DNA from: Rapana venosa
Lineage: Eukaryota > Mollusca > Gastropoda > Neogastropoda > Muricidae
NCBI GenBank assembly: GCA_028751875.1
Contig: CM054140.1
Location: 32,034,893 to 32,098,892, forward strand
Length of the DNA: 64,000 bases
Direction: 5' to 3'
Shown piece after piece: positions 1 to 14,878 of the stretch; the first letter of the stretch is position 1, and the number at the start of each line of letters is the position of its first letter. The translations under genes and the position numbers were made by a program. Under the pieces are notes generated by a model. It did no database searches, was not told where the DNA came from, and was given only the letters and a program-made list of their open reading frames with translations.

Positions 1-1078
1 AAAGAGACCGAGGGAGGTCATTCCAGGTGGATGTACCACACAATTTAATAGAGAAAGAGCAACGGCCAACAGTATGTTGTTTGAATCTCGATGTTGGAAA
101 GCACAGAGTATCTGCAGCTGAATGAAGAGAACGAATGGAGTGTAGGAGCATCTACATACAGGCTTATGGGAAATGACCAATGGAAAGAGATGAAGGTGGA
201 ATATAGAAGAACTGACACCACCACCAGCACAGTCCAGAAGAAGGGAAACACCAAAGAAAAGACAGAAGACTACCCAACAAGAGAGAGAAAAACAGAGTAA
301 TGCATGCTCAATTCATGTCCATCACATTAGCAATAAAAAAATATGTTAAAAAAGCAAAGAATCCCACTTCAGTACTCTTAGCCTCGGAGTGTGGTCTCAT
401 GACTTTGTAGTTGCACAATGGAAAAACTGAAAATCTGATCTAAAAAAACAAAAAAAGAATGGAGTGTAGGCCTACAGGTGAAGACAGAAGAGGTAAGAGG
501 GTACAGATTTGTGGAGACATTTGAAGTAGAAAGTATTAATCTTGTAGCCTATTTCACTCTTTGTGTGACAGGCAGCCAATGAAGAGATTGCAAGAGAAGA
601 GTGATGTGCTCTGATTTTTGTTCTTTCTTAGGACTAGTCGGGCTGCAGAGTTTGGTGTTTTGTATGTGTTGAAGGGAGTGGATGGACGATGCTGGTAGAC
701 CAGCTGAAAGATAATTACAGCAGTCCAAACGTGAAGAGATGAGAGATGTGACAAGTTTGGATGTTGCATCAGTGGACAGATACTTGTGTATGGCACTTAT
801 TGGCTCTCATTGATTATAGCAGTACTGGCAGGTCTGGGTGTTGAATTTTTGCATAGAGTGTGTTGTTGATAACAACACGTAGATATTTCACAGAGCTGGA
901 CAGACAGACTGAAGTATTGCCAAATTCTATTGAAGTTGTAGAGAAGAAGGAAAGTTTATGTTTGGTCCAAATGAGCATGGCTTCTAGCTGAAGAATGAAA
1001 AAAAATGCATTCGGACACTCATATAACATATGATAGACAGCAGGTTTGATGCTTACTGAACAAATAGTTATAGGCTGA

Positions 1079-1113
<35 letters not shown>

Positions 1114-2111
1114 CACACACACACACACACACGGGCGTGTGCGTGATCGCGATAAACTGATACTTCCTTAATTGCGCATTCACACACACATACACACACA
1201 CACACGAGGGGTGGGGATGGGGACACACACACACACACACGAGGGGGGAGGGGGGGGGGGGGGGTTAGATGTGGTACTACATCTAAATAATGATGTGTTC
1301 ATAGTAAAACGGCAGGACAGTTTGTGGACTTCAAATATGTGCAGCTTACGCCTCCCACAGATTTATCTTACGCCTTTCAGTCTGGACATTCAGAGAACTA
1401 CATGCATCAGCCATACTACACACTATCTAAAGTGGTACACGCACGTCCAGCCCGGTAGGCAAATTTGAGTGTAAAGAGGACAGTGCCTTCAGGAGGGGAA
1501 ATCTCAAGGGGGCGGAGTAGGAGGGAATAGGGAGGGTGGGGATGGAAAGAAACCCACCACAGTAACTACTCTTGTCCACATACACCCCCCCCCCCCCCCC
1601 TGACTATCTCCCTCCTTTCCCTACAGTCTACCTCCTCCTCCCTCCACCTACACCACCCCCCAAACCGAAATACCACCTTCACCCACCCACCCTCAAACAA
1701 CGTGCAGCTCGTTCAGCATGGAGTTCAACAGAGTTTGCAGACGGCCAAACCAACACAAAGTAAACGCAGGGGTAGGGAGGGTTTAGTCCAGCGCTGTGCC
1801 GGCGCGAGTCTATGAATGTCATGTGTACAAAAGAGCTCCGCGGTGCAAAGGGATCGTATTTCAGTGTTCGTTATACACCAGTTGTCACATTAACGTTTTA
1901 AATCAGGCGGAAATAAACCGTGTTGACGAGCACCGATTCATCCTTTCACCCCTTCCTGAGGGAAATGCACCCAGCCGACAAGAGGGCAAGCCCACTTGAC
2001 CCCCCAGCCAGCAGCTTCTGTGCCGATCATCCCGGCTCTGCAGCAGACGACTCAGTGAATGCTGAGATGGCGAGTCGGGAGAGAGGTCCTCCCGGTGTTA
2101 CACACTTGACC
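1..2111. other. Upstream region and probable 5'UTR
   Basis: No convincing gene is seen here. The stretch holds AC microsatellites (about 1082-1132 and 1183-1240), a G run (about 1247-1264) and a C run (about 1586-1600). From about 1790 to the start codon CpG dinucleotides become more frequent, which would fit a promoter or 5'UTR, but I see no clear TATA box or initiator. In-frame ATGs upstream of the chosen start (1920 and 2067) would add a leader without signal-peptide character in front of the signal peptide. Confidence 0.4.
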
Positions 2112-2477
2112 ATGGCGCGGCTTTTGTGTTTTCATACATTGACTTGCATGTTGTTGGCAGTGGCTGTGAAAGGACAAGTGCTAACGCCGCCGTATTTCAA
2201 TTTGGCTCAGGGGAGAAATATATCGGCCACAGCCACGTGCGGTGAAGATGTTCCGAACGAACTTTTTTGCCGTTTGACTGGAGCAACAGGTCGGGAAGAT
2301 CAGACGACGAGAGATGTGATCCGCGGACAGTCGTGTGACTACTGCAACGCTGGCATCGGCCGACAGGACCACAGGCCACAATACGCAACGGACGGCACGG
2401 AAAAGTGGTGGCAGAGCCCTCCCTTGTCCAGGGGTGTACAGTACAACCAAGTCAACCTAACCGTTCATTTGGGACAG
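2112..2477 (+). CDS. LAMA5: Laminin alpha exon 1: signal peptide and first part of LN domain
   Basis: Codons 1-122. The ATG at 2112 lies in a strong ACC-ATG-G context and opens a hydrophobic leader ([21 protein letters not shown]), with cleavage probable before [13 protein letters not shown]. The LN hallmarks follow: a conserved ATCGE, a Cys-rich stretch with CDYC, and [10 protein letters not shown] near the end. Earlier in-frame ATGs exist at 1920 and 2067; 2112 was chosen because it gives a typical signal peptide. The donor is GTAGGT at 2478, phase 0. Reading on past the donor gives only a Pro-rich translation of a C-rich tract. Confidence 0.95.
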
Positions 2478-5400
2478 GTAGGTTTGTTTACAGTGTGCAT
2501 TTTGTCTGCAAGTGTATGTTTGTCTGTCTGTGAGCCACCCACAGTATTACTACCACCCCCCCCTCCCCCCCCCCCTGCACCATCAGTCTCTCCTCTCCTA
2601 CCCCCCCCCCCCCCCCTTCCCCCCCCCCCCTCCCTCTCATCCCTTCTCTCTTTGTTCCTCTATCTGATTTCCCCGCCCATCCCCCCCACCACACTGTTCC
2701 TTCTATCTCTGTATCTTGCACCGCCCTGTACCCCCTTACATGAACCCTCCCTTCCCCACCCCTGCTGTGTGTCAAGTCATGCCAAGTCAAGTCAAATTTT
2801 TATTTCCAGATGGTACATTAAATAAGCAATGCATTTGCTTGTGTGTGTGTGTGTGTGCACCTTGTTTTTGTGTGTGGGCGTGCGTGGGTGGGCATGGGAG
2901 TGCATGTAGCGCCCATCTCCTCTCCCTCTCTGCTTCTTCCTTCCCTGACCCTAAGTAGGCCAGGTACCCATTTACAGCTGGGTGAACTGGGGGACCGTAC
3001 TGAAGCTAAGGCATGCAAACGGTCACCCCTCCATTTGGTAACCATGCTTGATGCTGCTTAATATCCTGTCATCATACTACAATGTCATAGGAGGGGGATG
3101 AGATGGTGGTTAGAGGGTTGTGCTTGTGATCTGAGGATACAGGATCAATCCCAGGTTTCAGTTACCACCAAGAGGCCCATTTATTTTAAGTGGATTTTTT
3201 CCCCCTTGAGTTAACATCTGTGCCTACTCCACGCCCCTGAAAGTTCTTCAGATGAGATTACATAGTAAAAACCAAGGTTCTCTGTGTGAACAAACTCTGA
3301 ACATCCTGTGCACATGTTAAAACTAGTTCTGTCTTTTGGAAAAGGCCATTGTGTGCTGATGGGAACAGATGACAGAATCTTAAAAATGCCTGCACACTGG
3401 TGTGATAACACATCATCCCTGAAGTTGGAATGCAGCCACCTTAATGGTGGGCAAAAAAACGGGGTGAACCTTGACCTGTAGCCGAGGAATGCAACAAAAC
3501 AACAAAAAACAAAAACAAAAAACCACTAAAAACACACATAAAAGAAATGAGAAAAGATTTTTGTTCCAGAATAAAAACTTAAGAGATGTTTGGCTCTTTA
3601 GAAAAAAAAATTCAATACAAATTTTAAAAGTCCAAAACCCTGTCTGCAGTTTGAAAATAGGACACTTGAAGGTGTCTCTAGGGAAAACCCCCCCAACTTC
3701 CCTTGAAGTAGAGCTGTTGATTAACAACACATTAACCCCCCTCCCCCCTTTATTTTAAAAGCAAAGCAAAGCAAAACAAAAAAACCGTTTTACCCTGAGG
3801 ATCTTCAGTTCATTTGTCACATCTGTAAAGGTTCTGATCCTAAGAAGAGGTACAGAGGGCCGGGTTGTGTCCCCTTATGAAATAGTCTATGTGAATAGTC
3901 ATTGTGTGGTTGGATGGAAGAGAGAATTTAACCTAAAGACCCTTTTCATGCCGTAAGGCAGACCTTCATCCCTTCATCCACCGAGCATTGGCACAGCCTA
4001 CAATATAAACAGAAACTTCATCTGATCACTTCTTTGAAGTCTGTTGAGTATTGTTTGGGGTTGAGGTGAAACAGAAAGGGCGGGCTGTTTGTTGCCTGGT
4101 GCTTTGAAATAGAAATGTGACAGTTAAAAACCAAATACTTTGCCTGTTTATGCTTTGCAAAGTCTTGTTATTCTAAATGTAGGTCATTCTTTGTAAGATG
4201 GGTTTTGGATGTAGTCTGTTCTGTTAATAAATTAATGTAATGAAGTGAAAAAAATGTGTTCATAGGTGATTGTGATACATACTAATGAGCATACAGATAC
4301 ATCTCTCATTCTCTGTCTCAATTGTCTCTGTGTCTCTTTCCAACAACAATACCCTATAGAAACAGTGGAAAGCTATCTCTGTGTCTCTTTCCAACAACAA
4401 TACCCTATAGAAACAGTGGAAAGCTATACAAGATACAGTCTGTGTGTGGGTGTGTGTCACCGTCTCCATCTATCTGTCTGTCTGCTTGCCTGTTTTTAGT
4501 TTAATTTTTTGAAAGCGTGGCAAGATACATCATAATGTTTGGCAGTGTTACTCTTATCCCTTTTTCCTCTTTGTTTCTGCTCACTGTGTCTCTATCCTTC
4601 TGTGTGGCGCCCCCCCTCCCCCTTTTTTTTTTATAAAAAGAATAACACCCACCCAGTATATAGTGGAAACCTGAGCAAGCTTCAGCAAAAATATACATGC
4701 AAGACACAGGGAAATAACTATGCAGTGTAGGAGAGGAAAAGGGAAAAAGGAAGCAGCATCCTCACAGTGCTAATTGCTCCACAGATGATTTCCTCTGAGC
4801 TGTGTGGAGGGAATGTGGAACATGTGGAAGGGAGCCATTGCATGCTTCCTCCCTCTAGGGGCTGGCTGCCTGTCTGGCTGTCTGTACTGCTAGGCTAGGC
4901 CTAGCTAGCTGTTCTGTGCCAGTGTGTCAGGATGCTGAGCTGGCATGGCACTAGCTTGGGAAATGGAGGGAAATACCACAGGCGCTTGACAGTGGGTCTA
5001 GTGTTAGCTTTGGTGTTCTTTGAAGAAATCAGCATTTAGAGTTAGCTTTTGATTTATATATATATTCTTTGAAGAAAACAGCATAGGTGTTTATCTGAAG
5101 CTGAATGAATGGTGGGAAATGGGATTGTCATATATAAGTATTTGCTTTTTTTTTTTTTTAAACCATACAGAAGGCAACAGGATGTGTTTGAAAGAATATG
5201 TCAGAAAGTTGTTTTTTTTAAATAGTAATATGTTCTTTGTTATAGCCAGCATTGATATTGAATTTTAGGAATGATGGAAAAGAGTGTACATATTTTAGAT
5301 TTTTTTATTTTCATTTTTGTTTATTCATTTTTCAATAAATAGTACTTAGGATTTGAAATCAGGCACCCATGAAATGAGTGAGATATGCACATGAGAATGT

Positions 5401-7802
5401 ATAGATCTATTATTAAGGTCTATGTTTGAAATAATGGGCATTGGTCAATTGGTGGAAAAGGTCTTTCCATGACCTTTGGGTTTTTCATGTCATCAGGAGA
5501 CTTTTCACTGGAAAAATGGGGACAAAGCTGAAATATATTATTTTAAAAGTTTTGTGTCTTTATTTCTTGCCTCGTGAGATATGATTATGAGGTGTGTCAG
5601 TATGTGTTGCAAATGCTGGGAGGCTGTATTGCGTTTTTTATTTTCTTGGTTTTATCAGTCAAAATGGCATTGGTTTGAGTCATCAAATCGTAATGAGCCA
5701 ATCTTTAAAGAATATTGGTATTGATATGAACAAGCTTTAGATTCCTCTTTGTTTCTGTTGGTAAGATGGGTAGTTTTGATGAAAAAAAAAGATAAAAAAG
5801 GAAGCTACTCCATGTAAACTGAAGGTTGGTTACATTGATCATTTTACTATGTATCAAAGGTGAGCAGAGAAGAGAATGAGACATTCAGTACAAATTGCAC
5901 ATTCTTGCTTATTTCCTGTTTGAAAGAGACTTTTGGTACTTTACTTGCACAATGACATAGAAAGTGTTCTGGTGAAAGTCTTAGACAAAAGTTAAATAAA
6001 AATCCCTTTAAAAAAATGAGACAGGCTACTGCAGTCTTCCGGTAAAAGTCTTAGAACACAGTTTTAAAATTAAAAAAAATCCCTAAAAAAAATGAGAGGG
6101 GCTACAGTATAAGATAAATACTGACCAAGAATATTTCCCTTTTGCATCAAGAATTGCACTTCCCTGTTGCATTTCTTTGCCTATAGTTAAATGAGCATCA
6201 TTACAGAATGAACACTGGACTTGACCTGACCTGGTTTTCCCTGAGGAGTGGTGGTACGCTGCACTGACTGAATTAATCAGGTAGTGTTGTGGGCATTTGA
6301 ATCTGGCAGAGCCCACCCTCTTGCTCCAGATGCATCAGGACTGGGTATTGTTGTGTCATCCATACCACAGACCATAGCTAGCATGTGATGTGGATGACAA
6401 AACGCTATCTGCCTCTGTAAAATAATCATCACAGAACAACTTTAGTTTGGGTCTAACAGGAATTTATGTGGACTATTTTTGGGGTCACAGATTTAAAAAA
6501 AAGACAAGCATCATTCTGGTAGCGAATTATATATAATTATATAATGTATTTTTTATGCATGTATAATACATTTCAGCTATTCGTTTTACATAATGATAAT
6601 CCCTGAACTTGGCTGAAGTCAGAATAAGGCTACTTTAATGGTGGGGGGAAATGGTTGCATACACAACATCTCACCATTGGTGAACCTCAAGGTTTGGTCC
6701 AGGAATGAAAAATATATAAATATATATAATCATAATAGTGCCTTTGACTCCAGCAGATAGGGATTGGGAGGAGGTGGGAGGTGGGGGGGGGGGGGGGGGG
6801 GGGGAGATGGAGGGGGAGATAGGGGAGAGGATGATTTAAGCAGCACTGACTGCAAGGAGGCTGTGTGTAGTATACAGCTGGAGGGAGATAGTCACTGAGG
6901 TGAGGCTAGACCCTGCTGGTTTTCTGTGGTGGGCTGAAGCTGGAGGGAAGAGGCTGATGTGTGTGTGTGTGTGTGTGTGTGTGTGGTGTGTATCAGAGGT
7001 GTTGATAAGCAGAAGGAGAGGAATGGAATGTCTTTTTTTTTTAAAGTGGTCTGCATGGAAAGCACAAACTTATCACTGTGGGCTGAGTTTGTGTTGGCTC
7101 ACAGGCAGGCAGGGCATACAGGCAGACAGACACATGCACTGTACAGTCATGCATAGGCATAACACACATGCATGCACGCACGCACACATGTGTACACACA
7201 CAAACACACACACACTCTCACTCACTCACTCACTCACTTGCATGCACGTACACATGCACGCATGTGCACACATGTGTGGTGCACACAGGCACAAGCACAC
7301 ACACATGCGCACGTGTGTGCATGCACACACATCTCTCTCTCTCACTCACTCACTCACATATGCACGCATGTGCACACACGCGTGGTCCACACACGCTCAA
7401 ACACACACACACAAGCGCACGTGCACAGACACACATGCACACACACGCACACACACGTACATGCACACACAGAGTCTATGTCTGATTGTCTTCACTTATG
7501 ATCTCACTGTTTCCCTTTTCTTTCTTTGAACTTTCTCTTGCCTTTTCTGAGTATCTCTTTGAGCTCTGTGTCTCTGTGTGTTATTTTATTTATTTATTCA
7601 TTTTATTCTTTTATTTCGAGGATAATGGAATAAGCATTCATGTGCTTTTTTTCATCCAGTCCCTGTGTGTGTATACAGTTTTGTAAATTTTGTTATCCAT
7701 TCCCACCGGCACACAATGGCCTACTCTCGGAAAAGCAGAACGGGTTTTAACATGTGCGCAAGATGTTCTCTGTGTGTGTGTGTGTGCAGTTGTTGTGCAT
7801 GT

Positions 7803-7834
<32 letters not shown>

Positions 7835-9569
7835 GCGAGCGACACATGCGTTGGTGTGTGTGTGTGTGCATGTATGTATGTACGTATACATGTACATACG
7901 TATGTATGTATGTATAGTATGTATACATGTATGTATGTATGTATTCTGTGTGCGCATGTATGTATGTATTGTGTGTTGTAGTGTGTGTAGTTTGTGTGTG
8001 GATGTGTGTGGTGTGTGTGTGTGTGTGGATGTGTTGTTGTGTGCGTGTGTGTGTGTTGTATGAAGTTTACCTGAAACAAAAAAATCTCCATTACTTCAGA
8101 TCATTTAAAAAATGTTTTTTGTAAGGCTTCTTAAGATATGCTCCTCATTACCTGACAAATCAATGCTCCTCAGGTCTGAAGGTAATTATGCTAATGATGG
8201 CAGACCCTTAAAAGGTCACAGTTGAGAAGTAATTGGCTTTAGCATAAATTATGAATGTCAGTGGATGTGTGCAGGCCTGACGTAAATTCATTCTGAATTA
8301 AATGCAGAATCATGCAGTAATAATTATGAATTGAAAATGTGGAGTGAGTTTGTACTGCTTGTGTTCTCATTCAGCCGAACATTATTAATTAAGAGTAGTA
8401 ATTGTATCATTTTCCAGACCAGACTTCTTGTTCTTATGAAAGCTTTTGTTTATCATTCTGTCTTTGGTTTTATGAAGAAGCTAAAAAAAAATCTCTATGG
8501 GTTTTTGTTATGGTATAACTGATGAAAATGACTATTTGTACATTTTTACAGTTATTAAAATGTTTTAGTCCGTCAAATCTCAGTAGCGTTGATTTAGGAA
8601 TGTTTTGTGAGATTCTCAGCACTTACCCCCCCCCCCCCCCCTCTTCATGTTCATTATTTTGTACTAATTATAGTAACAACAGATGTGGCTGAGCATGTCA
8701 CTTATCCCTCCCCGTCCCACGCTTTTCTTCTTTTAAAAAAAAATTTTTTTTTTGGGAAGCCAATCAGATACAAATTTACTTTAAATACTTACTGATCTGA
8801 CAATTGATCTTGTAACTTAATCTATCATCCTCGTGAAATAAAATTGCATTTGTGCTGGACTTCTTTTGGTGATCAAGAACTCAAGCCCATGGAAAAGATT
8901 TGCAGAGAAAATTTGGCATCCATTCTAGTCATTCAGGAGAAAAGCTGTGATGTCCATGTCCAAACCTACCAGAGAACCTCCATCCATGGTATAACTGTCA
9001 TTGCATATTAATTTTTAATCTCAAAGCAAAATAACAGGAGTTTGTAGTGGAGTTTATTCTGACCAAGCATTCCAAGCAGAAGATCTCATCATTGTTGTTG
9101 TTGTTGTCTTTTTAAAATCTTATTCATAGCCTGGTTCTATGACTTTGTTTCATCAGCAACTCTGAGGTTCATTCGCTTCCATCTGTGGTTTCCTTTGTTG
9201 CATGTGGATGAAAAAAATGAGGATGGAGTAAGTCCTGCAAAATAATTAAGCATAACAAAAAATAAATGTTGGTGCTGTTTTGTCTTCTCCTTTGAGTAAG
9301 TCCTGCAAAATAATTAAGCATAACAAAAAATAGATGTTGGTGCTGTTTTTGTCTTCTCCTTTGAGGTTTATTCCGCCCTCACTTTCTTTGTGGACTAAGG
9401 CCTGTCTTTCTAAAGAGCTTTGCTTATTATATCATACAAGTGACCAACCAACCGGTTTCCCACCATTTTTACATATCTTGCAGACTGACTAGGATGGATA
9501 TAGAAGCTGTGTGAGAAAAATGCAGGCATCACTGTAAGCTATAGGCTACAGGAGAGAAGTGGTGGTGGT

Positions 9570-9606
<37 letters not shown>

Positions 9607-10377
9607 GGGGTGAGGAAAAATGGGAGTCATGCCAGAAGTGGAGTTGAAGAGGGAATAGAAGGGAAGTGATGGGGGCAAAGTGGAGAGGTGGAGGGAAGGG
9701 TGGGGTTTAGAAGCAGACAGCCTGGAGAGTTCATAAATAATTAGGGGCATATGTTCAGTCCTTCTGAAGTGGGGCTGATGTGACGTCACTTACAAATGCC
9801 CACCATTCTATTCTGTTCATGATGAATATCATATGGATTTAATTCCACTGTGAATTGGCCTCTGTATCAGAGCTAGGGCCAGCTTTTTCCTTTGCCCCCA
9901 AAAAAGAAAAAAAAAGGGGGGGTGGAGGGGGCATTGCCTGTGACATCACTCTAACCTGACTTTCAGGAGAAGGTAACATACTTAACATATACATGCCCCA
10001 AAAAGATGGAAGCTTGGCAGAAGGCAAAAAAATCTTTTTTCAGCATTTCGTTTGGATTTTTTTTCCACTTCTGGCATGGAATGCAGACTTCTCCTGTACA
10101 GAGCTCAGTGGCATGGGAGACAAAATAGGCAGGTCACCACTGACATACATGTAAAATATACAATTCTGTGTTCTCTCCAGACATGGGGCAGGCATCAGAG
10201 ACCGCCATCACAGACGATGAGTCATAGCCTGAACTAATGTGTAAACTAAGAAGACTGATAGGCAGGGCCTAGTAGATAAGACTGCATGCTGGCTGATGTG
10301 TGTTTTTTGTGTGTGTGCAGGATGTTTTGTGTGCACATATGCACGCGTGGGTGCGTGCTGTGCGTGAGTGTATATAG

Positions 10378-10432
<55 letters not shown>

Positions 10433-10503
10433 GTGCACTGCTACATGGCTGCTTGTGAAGATGTAGTATATGTATACAGACATATGTTTGTGCGTGTACC
10501 TTT

Positions 10504-10591
<88 letters not shown>

Positions 10592-13500
10592 GATGGATGG
10601 ATGGATGTGTGGGTGGGGGTGGATGGATGGATGGATGGATGGATGGATGTAAAAACAGATAAATTCTAGCACCTTGCATTGTATGTTTTGTCTTAACCAA
10701 AATCAAGTGAACCTTTTGTTTTTTTATTTAAAAATTTCCGTTGGAAGACCGTTATGTCATGATAGGAATGCAAGCAAGTCTATTCTCTCTGTCTCTTTGT
10801 CTTTGAAAGTGTAACATGAGTCATTCAACTAGGGGCTATTTGTTCTGTTTCAAGTATTACTGTACAGGGGGGAAAAACCCTGTATGGTGCAGGAAAACAA
10901 TTCATCTGCAGCAGTGGGGGAGCAAGCTACATGCTACTGGTATCCTGTGCACCTGCCAACATAAACTGATACTTGAACATGCTTATAATTTTAGTGTGTG
11001 TGTGTGTGTGTGTGTGTGCGTGTGTGCCCCCTACCCCCTGCGCTAGCATAAACGTGGCATGCATTTGCTCATGTACACACACACACACACACACACACAA
11101 ACAAACAAACACACACCACCACTAGCCAGCGCCTCATGATCTATATATAGGTATGCAATGGAGGGAAGAGGGGGGGGGGGGGAGGGAGAGGGCAGTGGAA
11201 ATCACAACATTCCCTACAGTGGTTGTGATTTACATCATCTCTTTGCAAATCCCTCCCACACACAGTAGTGGGGAGGTCCCGTCCCTCTGTTTCCCCCCAA
11301 GCCATTGTCTCCATGTTTGCCAAGGCACTCCAGAGCAAGGAAACCAAACCAATGTTACACATGGTGGGTGGGAGGTTTGTGATGGGTGCTCTTGTCTCAC
11401 TCCATTACACCTGCCCAAAAGCCTCCAGTTAGACCCAGGCATGCTTGGCAGAGCCCACAATAGACACCCTTCATGCTCCAGCGATTTTACTGGCCACTGG
11501 GTCGGAAAACTAACCACACTGTGTCCAGCAGACCTTGACCCTCTGGAGTGGTGGTCTGGAGTGTGGGGAGCGAGTGTCAGCACCTTTTGTCCAAGAAACC
11601 TCAAAGGTTCCTGTGAAATTTGCGTTTTTGCTGTAGGCAGGTTTTATCTTCGTTTCGGTTCACTGCTTATGGATGTGGAGAGCTGAGCATATAGTTAGGC
11701 ATGGGCATTATGTGGCCACAGTGTACTTTCAGTAAATGTCTTATTTCTTTGTTCCGTCCCTCTCTCCCTCTGAGAAACTTCTGAGGTTCAAGCCAGGTTC
11801 ACGTTCTACCATAGGGTCTTTTTTTCAATCTTCTCTTGATCAACCTCAAGTTTGGGGGTATCTGTGCATTTATTGTTGCAGCTGTGTTATGCAGTTACAT
11901 TGTGCATTTATTGTTGCAGCTGTGTTATGCAGTTACATTGTGCATTTAGTGTTGCAGCTGTATTATGCAGTTACATTGTGCATTTATTGTTGCAGCTGTG
12001 TTATGCAGTTACATTTTATATCTTGTATAGCTCTCATGTTTCCCCCCATTCCCCCAAATCCCCACCCCACCAACGAATTTAAGGTTGAAACTTAATTTTT
12101 GTTTTCTGTTGTCTAGAGGTCTGAGGTTCTCCAGTGGTGAGTTTTTTGATAATGTGGCTGTTGTTGCCCACATTCTGTTTTTGCCCACATTCTGTTTTTG
12201 CCCACATCTAAGTAGCTGCGTTCACTGTTCAGACTTTGGAAATGATGTCTCAGTCTGAACATGACACTAGTGTTTTTTATGCATTTTTTAATTTTTAGAG
12301 TATAGTTTTTGTCACCCAAAGTTACATGCACGAGTGACCTACTTCAACAGGCAGAATGGGCTTTAATGTGTCTACAAGATGCTCTGCATGCACTTTGCAC
12401 ACAGGGCCTCGGTTTATAGTATCACCCAAAGGACTTTAGGGGAAGTAAAGTCATCGAGACTCCAGGGGAAAAAATCCCTTTAAAAGGGCAATTTGGTGAT
12501 GGCTTGAACCCAGGCCATCACATGGTGAGTGCAACACTCTAACCACTAGGCTTTCATCCCCCCTCCCCTTCCTGGCAGCTCTGTTTAAGGTCTTTGGGAA
12601 AAGGTCTGTTGTTTTGTCCTCTGATGACAAGTTTTGGTTAAGAAGGTAACTGTGTTTTTTAGTTTGTTATTTTGTTACATTGTATGGTTTACATTACTCT
12701 TATTCTTCCGTATTCTTCCGTACCAACCCGTAAAGATGAGAGTGAAGCTGGATTTCACTTTTTATTTTACCTGAGCAGTTTCATTCCTTCCTTCCTTCCT
12801 TCCTTGCCTGGTAGACTGTTCAGTATGTGCATTTATTGTAACAGATATTTGCCGAATTGCACAGTGTACATCTTATCTGTCTGTCTGTCCGCCTCTCCTT
12901 CTGTCTCTGTCTGCCTCTCTGTTTCTCAGTCTCTTCGTCTCTGTCAGTCTCTGTCTGTCTGTCTTTCTCTCAATTTTTTTATATTTTTAACATTGTACAT
13001 TTTATATAACTGCATGTCTCCTCCCCCCCTCCCCCCCACCTTTTTCCCCCAATGCTCAAGAAATCTCTGAAGTTTAAGGTAGACAGACATGATTGTGTTT
13101 TGCTGTGCCACCACCACCCCACCCACCAACCAACCACCAACCAACCAACCACCAACCACCAACCAACCACCACAGGCTGTTTTGTTTCCAGTCCTGTGCT
13201 GATGGCGCCTTGAGTTTAGAGCAAGCCGTGCATTTACTGTAGCAGGCCTATGCAATTACATTGTAGGTCTTACATAACTCTCTGTCTCTTCTCAGTCCCT
13301 CCCTCCCCCCTCACCTAGTACATTGTAGGTCTTACATAACTCTCTGTCTCTTCTCAGTCCCTCCCTCCCCCCTCACCTAGTACATTGTAGGTCTTACATA
13401 ACTCTCTGTCTCTTCTCAGTCCCTCCCTCCCCCCTCGCCTAGAAACTGTTGAGGTTTGAGCCTAGGTCTGAGTTCTGTCATACGATTTTCTTTTTTTTTT

Positions 13501-14847
13501 CTTTTTTTCCCCAGTCGTCTAGTGAGAGACTGGAGTTCATAGCAAGTTGCATAAGGATAATTTCAGATGTCTGTAGGGGAGATGGCATAGATGTCTGTAG
13601 AAAGACTAGGGTTTAACCCCTTGAGTGGGTTTTTCATATCTCTCTCTCTTGTCCCTTTCAAACGATTTCATTATTTATTTATTTATATTTTTACGATTAG
13701 TGGCCACCTGGTAGCCTGTACAAGACCATACGTTGGCCTACTCACTAGATGTTGTCGTTAGGTGTTCCTGTGCCTAACAATCTAGGGATCACGAAGAATA
13801 TGCATTTTCTGTCTTGCTCACCCCACCTGGAGGCACCGTGGTCGAGTGGTTTAGGCGGTCAACTCGTGATCCAGAGGTCGCGGGTTCGATCCCTGCTCGG
13901 CTCGGTGTTGTGTCCTTGGGAAAGACACTTTACTCCTATTTTCCTCACTCCACCCAGGTGTACAAGTGGGTACCAGCTCTGCTGGGGAAGTATCTGGCGA
14001 CAGACTAGCGTCCTGTCACAGGGGTGGTGAAAAAACCATCAGTTCGCTTAACGCTACAGAAACCGGGATAAGCTCCGGCTCTATGGGCCTTCTGGCTCGA
14101 AAGAACATACTTCACCCCACCTGGAAAGGACTATGAGACCATGGTATACACAATGGATGAGAAGTAATAGCTTGCCATGACTGAAGGCAATCTCAACATA
14201 ACGTTTTCAAAGTATGTTGTTGTGCGTTCCCCAGCTTTACACCCTGGGGGTCACCCAGACCATGCACTCTGACTCACTCATCCCACCTGGGAATAATCAC
14301 TGTTAGATAGGAAGCACACCTGATGAGAAGTTTGCGTGTATGGCTCTTTTCAAGTACCTCCCACATAGGCAGCCATACTCTGACTTCAGAGGATTTTTTC
14401 TCCTTTAAAGGAGAGTGCAGGTTGTTATGTCAAGAGCTTGTCATGGCTGAATGCTATTTCAACACATTTTACAATAATTATAACAAACAACATTTTAGTG
14501 TAGGCCTTGGCATTTAGCCGACATCAATAGCTGACACAGCTTTTGGCCTGGGCCAATTTTAAAAGCGTGATAACATGTGAATGATGTAGACCTTCACACT
14601 TTGCTTGTCGCTGCCAAGGCCACCAGGGAACTGACAAAACGTTTGGCCTGGGCCATTAAGATTAAGAGGAAGGTAGGGAGTATTAGCAGTAGCAAAGAAA
14701 TTGTAACCATATCCCCTTGAAGCAAGCACTGAGCGTTAAGCCAGTGGCATTGAGTATAGGTGAGGAGGAAACCTGACTGCCCATGTATCAGTCATAAGGG
14801 AAGGGAGGAAGGACTCCCATTTTTCACTGGTCAAGACTTCATCACTG

Positions 14848-14878
<31 letters not shown>

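Larger units (their letters stand above)
2478..6839. other. Intron 1, part 1
   Basis: Holds C/T-rich tracts (about 2545-2700), one copy of a short dispersed repeat (about 2785-2838), a diverged tRNA-SINE (about 3090-3400), a 51-bp tandem duplication (4325-4426) and long AT-rich sequence (about 5000-6600) without recognisable coding. A G run of about 22 sits at about 6783-6804. No exon with laminin similarity is seen. Confidence 0.6.
8071..13740. other. Intron 1, part 2
   Basis: Mostly AT-rich unique sequence with local tandem repeats: a 68-bp duplication (9226-9363), a 32-base G run (9573-9604), GT/AG/GGAT arrays (10382-10650), a 38-bp repeat (11864-12016), a reverse SINE (12336-12566) and a 62-bp repeat (13258-13443). 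No coding exon is seen. Confidence 0.6.

Noticed and set aside
1920..2825. Long open frame read as one 301-residue protein
   Set aside because: Only 2112-2477 is laminin. The part before the signal peptide is probably 5'UTR, and the Pro/Ser-rich end after 2477 is the intron C-rich tract read through the donor.
7160..8065. Cys- and His-rich small proteins
   Set aside because: They are translations of AC and GT repeats open on both strands, not genes.
13840..13900. tRNA gene (Ser/Leu type)
   Set aside because: A and B boxes are present, but the sequence continues into a SINE body, carries target duplications and is repeated at 18.6 kb. It is a SINE head.
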